From Pleurocapsales cyanobacterium LEGE 06147 (GTDB lineage: Bacteria > Cyanobacteriota > Cyanobacteriia > Cyanobacteriales > Xenococcaceae), in NCBI GenBank assembly GCA_015207585.1, contig JADEWQ010000035.1:1-51539 (forward strand): a stretch of 51,539 nucleotides of DNA, read 5' to 3'. Both the position numbers and the translations under genes were made by a program. The notes below the pieces were generated by a model, which made no database searches, was not told where the DNA came from, and saw only the letters and a list, made by a program, of their open reading frames with translations. This document shows, in pieces, positions 27,049 through 39,100 of this stretch. Position 1 is the stretch's first letter. Each line of letters begins with the position of its first letter.

Positions 27049-27074
27049 TAACCCTTGCTAAGCAAAAAGGGTTA
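27049..27074 (+). promoter_or_regulatory. Hairpin upstream of the giant gene
   Basis: TAACCCTT (27049-27056) and AAGGGTTA (27067-27074) pair perfectly with a 10-nt loop. It lies between the terminator above and the start of the giant gene at 27134, so it would be in the 5' leader if transcription starts upstream. Could be a second terminator or a leader stem. Confidence 0.4.
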
Positions 27075-27133
27075 ATTCGTTGTGTCTAATTATTTCCTTA
27101 AATCCTCACCGCTATAGTTACAAAAAGTTCATT

Positions 27134-30100
27134 ATGTCATCCATCGTCGGTACTTTAAGCGCAGAGAACGGCATTATCTCAAGCACGCTAACGGATTCTG
27201 ATTTACTCAATCCTACCAGATCCGGTTCTTATAGCGATGACTATGAGTTAACAGATACCACCATCGGACAGTTAGTAACCATCGAGCTTAATAGTTATGA
27301 ATTCGATACCTATCTGCAATTAATTAACGCCGATACGGGAGAAGTAATTACTGAAAATGATGACTATGGAGGTTCATTAAACTCGCGGTTGAGTTTTATT
27401 GCTGTCGAAGGAATTAACTATATAGTCAGGGTATCTGGTTATGACGAATCAGAACTGGGAACTTATGAGCTTAATGCTTCAATACAAGGACCACCAGAAA
27501 TAGTAGGAAACCTTTCTGCTGTAAACGGAACGATTACGGAAGCCCTCACTTTAGAAGATACACTCAATCCTACTCGATCCGGTGCTTATAGCGATGACTA
27601 TGAGTTAACAGATATCACCATCGGACAGTTAGTAACTATCGAGCTTAATAGTTATGAATTCGATACCTATCTGCAATTAATTAACGCCGATACGGGAGAA
27701 GTAATTACTCAAAATGATGATGGCGGTCAAGGAACTAACTCAAAGTTGAGTTTTGTAGCTATAGAAGGAATTAACTATACAGTCAGGGTATCTGGTTACA
27801 ACGAATCTCAACTAGGTACATACCAGCTAAATGCTACATCCGCTGAACTTGCCAATTTAACCATTACAGAAACTAATGCACCATCTACAATTACTCTGGG
27901 TGAATCTGTCGAAGTTTCTTGGACTGTAGCTAATTCAGGAAATGGTGAAACAATAAATGATTTTCGATATGACGCAATATATTTATCAAGAGACACGACC
28001 TATAATCCTGATGAGGATGCTAGTCTAATAGCTGTCTACAGAAATAATTCCCTAGCTGCAGGTAATAGCCAGACTTTCAGCACCAATATTGCTATTGGCG
28101 GTTATCATCTCAATTGGGCTAACGGAACTAACAACGATCGCAATCTTCTAGAGGGAGATTGGTATCTACTATTTGTTACCGATGCTTACGATAACCAGCT
28201 TGAATCAGACGAAACTAACAACGTTACAGCTGTAGAAATTCAGCTAAATGCCACAGATTTAGCAATAACCAATGTCGTAGCTCCTACCTCTGCTTCTGTT
28301 CACGATACAATTTCCATCACCTGGACGGTAGAAAATCTAGGGGATATTTCCGCTTTTGGTTATTGGGGAGACGAAATTTATCTTTCGGATGACGAATATT
28401 TTGACTACAACGATGATGTTTATCTCGGATATGGAGAACGGGAAGATTATACTGTTCCTCTGGCATTAGGAGATAGCTATACTCTCTCGCGAGAGGTTGC
28501 CCTTCCTAACACCGAGCCTGGTTCGCGCTATTTGTTATTTGTTGTTGACACTTATAACGACTTAGGAGAAACCGACGAGACTAATAACGTTATCGCCGTA
28601 CCCATAGAAATCAGTGGAGTAGATACTAATCTAAGCATTAAGGCTACTGCTCCTACTACGGCAGCTTTAGGAGAAAGTATTGCTGTCTCTTGGACGGTAA
28701 CTAATAGCGGTTCACAAGCTGCTAGTGCTAATTGGTCTGACTATGTTTATCTTTCTGACGACGAATATTTAGACAACAGCGACACTTACATAACATATCA
28801 ATATGCAGCAAGTAATACACCTTTAGCCCCAGGAGACAGTTATACTGTCAACCACAACATTTCTATTCCTAACACAACAGAAGCTGGTTCTCGCTATCTA
28901 CTGTTTGTCGCTGATTATTACAATGCTCAAAACGAAACTGATGAAACAGATAACGTTACGGCAGTTCCCATTGAAATTAAAGCACCAAATTTAAAAGTAA
29001 CCGAAGCGATTGTACCAGAGCAAGCTTATACAGGCAGTAGGATTTCTATCTCTTGGACAGTAAAGAATTCGGGAGAAGGAACGGCTTTAGCGAATTATTG
29101 GTACGACCAAGTTTATTTGTCTAGGGATGAGAACTACGATTCCTCCGATACGTATTTAACTTATTATTACACTGGTTCTCAAACACCTTTAGCAGCAGGA
29201 GATAGTTATACTGCTTACCGCAGCATTACTCTTCCTAATGCGGATTTAGGTAACTATTATTTACTATTCTATACAGATCATTCTCAATATCAGGGAGAAA
29301 CGGATGAAACCGATAATATTAGAGCCGTTCCCATTGAAATAACCGACCCTCCTAACTTAATTGTCTCTGCTGCAACTGCTCCCATTCAAGCAAATCCAGG
29401 TTACAGTGTTGCAGTTTCTTGGACTGTAACTAATACAGGCAAAGTATCTGCCAATAGTAATTGGTACGACAAAATTTATTTTTCCAGGGATGGAACTTAC
29501 GATAGCAGCGATACTTTTATTGCTTATCATTATATAAATTCTTTTACACCTTTAGCCGCTTCTAATAGCTACACTATCAACCGCAACATCTATCTTCCCA
29601 ATGTGGAATTGGGAAACTACTATCTATTGTTTGTCGCTGATGAAAATAACTATCAAGTGGAGACGGACGAAACCGATAATGTGCGGGCAGTTCCTATCGA
29701 ATTAGTCGCTTCAGATGCTGATTTAACCGTCACGGCAGCTACTACACCGGAATCAGCTGGTATTGGCGAAACCGTCACTCTTTCTTGGACAGTGACGAAT
29801 AATGGTTCGGGTGCGGCTTTTGCTAATTTTTGGCAAGACAGAATATATATTTCTGACGATGAATACCTCGATAGCAGCGATACTTACATTACCTATCAAT
29901 CAAACAGTTTCAATGCGCCTTTAGCAGCAGGAGGCAGCTATACTGTCAACCGCAACATTTCTATTCCCAACACCAAGGCGGGCGATCGCTATTTGTTGTT
30001 TGTTGTCGATGGAGATGAAAAACAAACGGAAACTGATGAAATCAATAACGTCTATGCCGTTCCCATTTATATTAAAGCTCCTAACTTAGAAGTAGAGAGT

Positions 30101-33100
30101 ATCAGCGTACCAACTCGAATAAATCCAGGTCAGACAGTACAAGCTACTTGGCGGGTAAGAAACACGGGAGAGGTGATTGCGTATAATTCTTGGTACGACT
30201 ACGTATATCTTTCTGAAGATGAAACCTATGACAGCAGCGATCTCTCTTTAGGTTATAATCGCCGCATCTACGGACTGAACGCAGGAAGTTCCTACTACAA
30301 TTATCCCAATCTTACTATTCCTAGCAATAAAGAAGCAGGAAATTATTATCTCCTATTTATTACCGATAAAAATAACCACAAAGAAGAAACCGATGAAACC
30401 GATAATATTCGAGCCGTTTCTATTGAAATTACCGAATCGCCCAACCTAGTAGTTTCTGCTGCCACCGCTCCCTCTGAGGCTACCATACACAAACCATTTG
30501 AAGTTTCTTGGACTGTTACTAATATCGGTCAGGGAGATGCCTTAGTCCGTTATACGCGAGACACAATTTATGTCTCTGACGACCAGTATTTAGATAGCAG
30601 CGATACTTATGTCACCGAACGCACTTACTCTTACTACAATCTGGCAGCCGGAAGTGAATACAGCCAAACCCATAACATAGCTATTCCCAATACTGGAGCG
30701 GGTTTTCGCTATCTATTGTTTGTAGCCGATGGGAGAAAAGAGCAGCTCGAAACCGACGAAACCGATAACGTTCGGGCAGTTCCCATTGAGATCGGTATTC
30801 CCGATGTAGATTTGGCGGTTACGGCGACAGACTTACCACTTCAAGCTAATACGGGCAGTAATCTAGCCGTTTCTTGGACTGTAACTAACTCTGGTACGGA
30901 GGCTACCCGTACTAGATGGAGAGATCGGGTTTATTTTTCAGAGGATGCTAATTTTGATAGCAGCGATATTTATTTAACTGACTATGATACAACTTACTAT
31001 CTTGGCTCTCTAGCAGCAGGTAATAGCCACAAAATTTCCAGTATTGTCAATCTTCCCAACCGCGAAACGGGTAATTATTATCTGTTGTTTATTACTGACT
31101 ATCAGAATATTCAAGCAGAAACCAACGAGACGAATAACATTACTGCCGTTCCTCTCGAATTAATTGACTTACCCAACTTAACTGTTTCTAATATTACTGC
31201 GCCGAGAGAAGCCAGTTTGAGAGAAAGCATTAATATTTCTTGGACGGTCAACAATATAGGCGATGTCACCGCTTTTGGAAGATGGCTCGATTACGTTTAT
31301 CTTTCTACCGACGAGAATTTTGATGGCAACGATATTGCTCTAGGTGGTCAGTGGACGGATGGGAATAAGCCTTTAGCACCAGGAGATAGCTATACCCTTA
31401 ATAGAAGCCTAACTCTCCCCGATACAGCAAGGGGCGACCTATATTTGTTGTTAGTGGCAGATCGCGATAATCAACAGAAAGAAACTAATGAAGCCGATAA
31501 TGTTACCGCTGTCCCTATTAAGGTTAAAGCTCCTAATTTAGTAGTCTCTCAAGTTAATGCACCTCTGACAGCAATTAGTAGCGAGTCAATATCTACCACG
31601 ATAACTGTTATTAACATTGGTGATGGCAGTGTTATTTCCAATTCCAATTATTCTAATTATTCCAATTATTGGTATGATGCGGTTTACATATCTGATGATG
31701 AAAATTACAACACGGGCGATCGCCGTATTGGAGATGCTTATCGGCATACTAATCTAGCTCCTAATCAAAGTTATACAGCAGGGATAAACGTCAGAATTCC
31801 CAATGATGTAACTGGTAGCAAATATCTGATTTTCAAAGTAGATGCTTATGGTAATCGGAATGAATCTAATGAGACAGATAATTACTATGCCGTTCCCATT
31901 GAAATTGGTACTCCTAATTTAACTGTAAGTAATGCTACTGCCCCCAACTGGGCGGCTATAGGTCAAACTATCCCCGTATCTTGGACCGTTACCAATAATG
32001 GTGAAGTCTCCACTGTGGCTGGATACGACTATTACTATGATTCTGTTTACATTTCTAGCGATACCGAACTAGATAATACCGATACCCATGTCTTAAGTCG
32101 CAATGTAAACCGAGAACATTCTTTGGCAGCAGGAAATAGCTATACTATCTTCCAAAATATTACTCTGCCAAACAGTAGAGAGGGAGAGCTTTATCTATTA
32201 TTTAGAACCGATAGCTATAACCGTCAAGGAGAAACGGACGAAACCGACAATGTTCTGGCAATTCCCATCATCATCAGTAATAACGGTCCGAACTTAGAAG
32301 TTACCGATGCCACCGCACCAGCTACAGCAGTTTTGGGTCAGCGGGGAATCTCTGTCAACTGGACGGTAACCAATACTGGAGGCGTAGCCGCTAGTTTGGA
32401 TTGGTTCGATAAGGTTTATCTTTCTGACAATCCTACCCTTGAATATACCGATACCGAACTGACCGAGCAAGCTACGGGTTCTCAAACTCCTCTCGCAGCA
32501 GGGGCTAACTATAACATCACCGCTACTATCAATCTTCCCTTCCACGGTGCGGGTTCTCGTTATTTATTGTTTGTGGCAGATGCCGAAAGCGACCAAGTAG
32601 AAACTGACGAAACAGATAATGTTACGGCAGTTCCCATCGAGTTACTCGCTCCCAATCTAACTCTAACTACTCCTATTGCACCTGCTACGGCTTATCTGGG
32701 TCAATCGGTCGAACTCTCTTGGACGGTAGCCAATATCGGTAATGTCGCGGCTTTGGCTAACTGGATGGAATATGTCTACATCTCTGACGATGAAATCCTT
32801 GGTAGCAATGATGTTTATCTGACTTCTCGCTATCGCTCGTCCTCTCTAGCTGCGGGCAATGATTACACCATCTCTCAAAACGTTACTATTCCTCGCACGG
32901 AGATTGGCGATCGCTATTTACTATTTGTGGTAGATAGAAATAATCATCAAGGGGAAACCAATGAAACCGATAATCTAGTTGCCGTACCTCTGCACCTAAC
33001 AGCACTGGATGTAGATTTAGAGATCGGCAATATTACCGCACCGAGAGAATCCTTTGCAGGAGAAGAAGTAGAAGTTGTTTGGACTGTAACTAATAACGGT

Positions 33101-36100
33101 AGTGATGACGCGACGGGTAGTTGGATTGACCGCATCTATCTGTCTACAGACACGGAAACCTTAACTGCCAATGAGTTATATGGTTCGTTTGCCTTTACCG
33201 GAACAATTGCTGCGGGACAGTCTTTAGAGAGAAGACAAAAGATTACCTTACCCCGGACTCTTGAAGGTAATTTCCATATTGTCGTTAAAACCGATGCCAA
33301 TAATAGTCTAATTGAATACGGCAAGGAAGATAACAATACCACCGTCAAAGACGAACGACTAACTTCTATTCTCCCAACTTTCTCCAATCTTCAAGTCATC
33401 AGCGTCACTGCCCCCGATACCGCTTTCTCCAGTCAAGAAACTGTCGTGGAATGGACTGTTTCTAATACAGGTACGGGAGCTACTTCTGCATCTGTTTGGT
33501 ACGATACGGTTTGGTTGTCTCTAGATACTAATCTCGATGGGACAGATATTTATCTGGGAGAAGCTGCTAATGTCAGCTATCTCAATCCAGGAGATAGTTA
33601 CAACAACAGTCTCGCTGTCACCCTACCCCAAGGCATTGACGGCAATTACTACTTCTTGGTCAAAACCGATTACAACCGCAATAGTTATTACAACGATCGC
33701 GTTTTTGAGTTCGATAACGAGGGAGATAATCTCGGCGTTAGTAATATTTCTGATATCGAACTGACTCCCCCACCAGATTTACAAGTCAGTGTCAACGCTC
33801 CTAGCAATGCTTTCTCCGGTCAGTTTACCTCTTTAACTTGGACGGTAACTAATCAAGGGGAGGGACGTACTTTACAAAACCGATGGTATGACGAAGTTTA
33901 TCTCTCTGCCGATACGGTTTTAGATAGTTCCGATTACAATCTTGGTCGCCAGTATCATAGCGGCAGTCTCGAACCAGGAGAAAGTTACATTTTTACAGAT
34001 GCAATTCGCTCGTTTAAACTTCCTGAAGGTATTAGCGGCGATTACTATTTCCTAGTCCGTACCGATGCGGGAAATCAGGTTTACGAAGGGGCGCTGTCTG
34101 CTAATAATACTGGTTACGATACTATTCCCACCACTATCTTCTTAACTCCACCACCGGATTTAGAAATTAGAGTTGATGCTCCCAATACTGCCCTTGCCAG
34201 TCACGAGATTACCCTTAACTATCGCTTAGGCAACTATGGTTCAACCGCAACTACTACGGGCACTTGGACGGAAACTTTTTATCTCTCCCTCGACGAGCAA
34301 CTCGATAGCAGCGACCTTGTTTTGGGCAGTCGCAGACACTATGGCATTTTAGGTACGGATGATTACCGGGACAAGTCCATCAGCCTAACTCTCCCCAATG
34401 GTATTAGTGGTGAGTATTATCTCTTTGCCAAAACCGATACCAGCGATGAAGTTTTTGAGTTAGATAACGACAACAATATTGCTTACGATACCATAACCAT
34501 CGCTTCACAACCTGCGGACTTAGTAGTATCTGAAGTAATTGCTCCCGAAACTCTCGAAGCAGGAACGGGGACGCGGATATCTTGGACAGTAATCAACCAG
34601 GGTACGGGAGATACGGCAATAACTAATTGGAACGACCGTCTCTGGCTGTCTCTAGATTCAATTATCGGCAATGGCGACGATCGCTTGCTAGAGACTTTTT
34701 CTCACAGTGGTTTGCTAAATGCAGGAGAAAGCTACACCAAAACCGAGTTAGTCCCCATACCTTTTGATTTACTGGACAATTACCAGCTATACCTTCAAAC
34801 CGATACTAACAATCGAGTTTACGAAGCTGAGAGTGAAGGCAATAATAGTTCGGTTCTGCTACCTCTAAGGATAACTAGAGAAACCCCCGATTTACAGATT
34901 ACCGCCGTAACTGCCCCTCTTACTGGAGTTTCGGGAGAAACCCTAACAGTTAATTGGTCGGTAGCCAACTTAGGAACTGGCAAAACTAATAGCAATTACT
35001 GGTATGATGAAGTATTTTTGTCTCTAGACCGGGATTTAGGGGACAGCAGCGATATTTCCCTCGGAAAAGTCTATCATTCTGGTTCTCTAGCTCCCCATGA
35101 GAGTTACAATGCTTCCCGTACTTTCCACCTGCCTCAAAATTATTTAGAAGGGAATTACTACTTGATCGTTCGCACCGATACAGGCGATCTAGTTTTAGAA
35201 ACTCCCTTTGAAAATAATAACCAAGCAGTAACCAGCAGTACTACTAGCATCAGCCTCAACAGCGTACCAGATTTAGCGATCGAGGCAATAGATGCTCCAG
35301 AGGATGCCATTAGCGGTCAAACTTTCGCTCTTAACTGGAAGGTTGTCAATCGAGGAACTGAGGTTAATAGTAGCTGGCGAGATGTGTTTTATCTGTCTCG
35401 CGATCAAACACTCGATCGCAATAATGATCTTTACTTAGGTTCGCGTTTCCACTACGGCGGTTTAGCCGCAGGAGCAGAATCTAGTCAAACCGCTTCTTTT
35501 AATCTTCCACGGGGATTATCTGGTCGATTCTATGTTTTTGGAATCACAGATAGTGGGGATAGCGTTTACGAACGAGAAGGAGAAAACAATAATATTGCCT
35601 ATGATGGCAATTCGATGAACGTGATTCTGCCTCCCCCAGCAGATTTAGCAGCAGAAGCAATTTCTGTACCTACTGAAGGTGTACCAGGTCAAAATGTCAC
35701 CATCAATTACACAGTAACCAATCAGGGAAGCTATACCATTGATGGTAATTGGGAAGATGCGATTTATCTTTCTGCTGACGACCAATGGGATATCAACGAT
35801 CCTTTAATTGAGAAGGTACGGGTATATGATTCACTAGACAGTGGAGAAAGTTATAGCAGAACCGTCAATGCTTCTCTACCAGGAGTAGCAAGTGGTGATT
35901 ATCACGTTATTGTCCGCAGCGATATTCGCAATAACGTTTATGAATCAGAAGAAGATAATAATTCAGAGGTTTCTGCCGAGACTATTAATATTGATACGGA
36001 ATTACTGGAACTTGGTAGCTCTGATACCGACACTATCAGACCAGGAAAATCAATCTACTATCGTATTGAAGCCAGTGCGGGTCAAGCAATAAGAATCAAG

Positions 36101-39100
36101 CTAGACAGTCAAGTTAATAGTTCGAGTAACGAGATTTATGTGCGTTACGGTCAGATGCCCACTAGAGGACAGTTTGACTTTTTCACTGAACCTTTCACTT
36201 CTGACCCAGAATTGGTTTTTCCCGTCGAGCAAGATGGCACTTACTATGTTTTAGTTAGTGGAGACAACGGTTCTGTTGCCACGAATTATACCATTACCGC
36301 CGAAGAAATACCTTTTTCATTGCTCAACGTCAACACGCAACAGGTAGGTAATGTTGCTCCCTTCACCCTGGAACTAAAAGGAGCTAAATTTAGTACCGAT
36401 ACTATTTTCCAAATTGTCAATTCAGAAGGAACAGTTTTCGATGCCACTCAAATAATTCTCAAAGATTCTACTACTGCTTACGCTACTTTCAACTTAAGCG
36501 GTCAATCTGTAGGTAATTATGACGTTCGAGCAATACAAAATAACGAAACTACAGAAGTTTTAGAAGACATTCTAGTAGTTGAAGATGGAATTGATGCCGA
36601 GTTATTTTCTGTAATTGATGGACCAGGAGCGGTAAGACTAGGCGGTAAATATTTTGCCAAGATCAACTATACCAATGTTGGCGGTGCCGATGAAGCTGCT
36701 CCTCTAATTATTCTCCAAAGCGATAATACTCCTCTGGGTTTATCTTCTAATTCAATTGCCCCCACAGAATCACTATTCCTGTTAGGAGTAGGGGAAGATG
36801 TGGGAGTTGATACTTTACGACCAGGAGAAATTAACCAAATTCCTTTCTTCTTTAGCGTTCCTTACGAATCCATTAACGTTAATCTGTTGCGCTATACAGA
36901 AAATAGTAGCACTCCCATAACCGAAGCTGATTGGAATTTAATTGAAACTGCAATCAAACCATCTGAAATTAGTGAAGATGACTGGAATGAATTCTGGTCA
37001 TCAATTCAACCTCGCATTGGAAATATCTGGGGCGATTACGTCCAGTTAGTAAATGATTTAGCTAAGGCTTTCGCTTCAAAAGCAGAATGCGACTATGATG
37101 TACGGGAATTGTTTGCCGAATGGTATGAAAGCGGTGATTTATCGGTTTATACTCCTAAATCTGCTGTTTCTGGTCGCTTAGTTGATAGAAATACTGGCGA
37201 ACCTCTTTCAGAAGTCGAATTGCAACTTTATCAAGAGGTAGATGAAGAAACAATCCAAAATTTCCATCAAGTTGTTACTGATTCTGAGGGGAGATTTACA
37301 GTCTCTACACTTCCTCCTGGTAATTATAAGCTGGCTATTTTAGGTGATTATTCTTTTGTCGATTCTTCTCCGTCTGATTCTAATAATCTTTTAAACAATA
37401 ATATTTATGAGCTTAATATTACCTCTGGTAATGATATTACCGATTTAGAATTGGAGACCGATTTGCTATCAGTTCCACCATCACCTTTAGAACAACTTGT
37501 TGATGGAAAAGAATTTTATATAGAGTTTATCAATAATTTAGTAAATACGGTTGAAGAATTAGGAATACAAAGTTCAGAAGAAACAAATATTGCATTAAAT
37601 AATTTAGAGGAAGAGTCACAATCACAAAATGAAAATGAAGAAGAACCACCTTTACCAAAGCTCAGATTTTACTATCAAAGTCCAACCTTTGGAATTCCTT
37701 TCTTATTTCCCAATACGCAAATTAGCATAGCTTTAGGTACTGATGGACTTTCTAACATTAATTTTGATAACGAACTCGTAACCAAAGGTATAGTTGCGGG
37801 GTCTCTTAAAGTAACGCATGGAGAAGATATATACGGAGGTCTTGTCAAAGGTTCACTTACTTCAGTTAAAGAAAAAGAAAATTGTCAATGGCAACCAAAA
37901 GAAACTTCCATAGAATTGGGGGCTGGTTATATTGGTGGAGAATCAAAAGACATAACAGGCTATTTAGATCCCTTCTTTGGAACTATAGTTAAAGGAATTG
38001 AATTCATCTTAGGTGTCGAATTTCCGATAACTGCTACGTATACTACTGGCATAGCTGGAAAAGCAACATTCGATTATCAAACACCCAAACTCGAAGGTGG
38101 CATTGTTGTTTCTGAAGAAATAGAAATTAGTGGAGGAGTACAAAAAGGAGATTATTTCTCTCAAATTTCAGGAAAAGCAGTAGTTGAGCTTGATTTAGTT
38201 ACTTTTCCAGAGACACAACTAAAGCTAGGAACTGTTAGTTTATCCATCCAATTTTTGACTAAATTACCCATAGTAGGATTTGTAGGCTTTGAAATTACAG
38301 GTTCTAGTGAAACTGGTTTCACATTAATTCCAATATTAGAACCCCCCTTATTACCACCTAGTTTTCAAGATTCTTCTTCTCTTCCTCCAGGTACTGAAGA
38401 AATATCAAATCAAATAGCTGCAATTTTTAATAATTTAGAAAACGATCCCGATCTGAAACAGGGTACATTTCTTGAACTTCTTCAATCTCCAGAAAAATTC
38501 TTTGATTTTCCAGAACCGCCGCCAATAGAAGATTGTGACGAAGAGCATGATGACTATAGCCCATCTGTCCTTGTATCCCGCGATCCCAACGATATCCTCG
38601 GTCCACAAGGATTTGGCGAACAACAGTGGCTAAGTGCTAATTCTCCCCTTAACTACACCATTCGCTTTGAAAACGACCCCCAACTAGCTACTGCACCAGC
38701 TCAAGTTGTCAAAATTACCCAAAAACTAGACAGTGACTTAGATTTTCGCACCTTCCGCCTCGGCGACTTTGGTTTCGGCGATACCTTTATTGAAGTTCCC
38801 GACAACCGCGCTTTCTATCAAACTCGCCTAGATTTAGTCGCCGAAAAAGGTATTTATCTAGATGTCTTTGCCGGAATTGATATCGCCACGGGAGAAGCTT
38901 TCTGGGAATTTCGCTCTATCGACCCCACCACGGGAGAACAACCCAGCGATCCTTTACTCGGTTTCTTACCACCCAATCTCACCAAACCAGAAGGGGATGG
39001 TTTTGTCAGCTATTCCATCCGTCTCCTTGATGATATTGCTACAGGGGATGTTATTGATGCTGAAGCGACTATTATCTTCGATATCAACGAACCTATCGAT

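Noticed and set aside
27850-35985. Regular tandem repeats considered as a CRISPR array
   Set aside because: The units are 350-400 bp, coding, diverged in sequence and in one frame; there are no short identical repeats with unique spacers.
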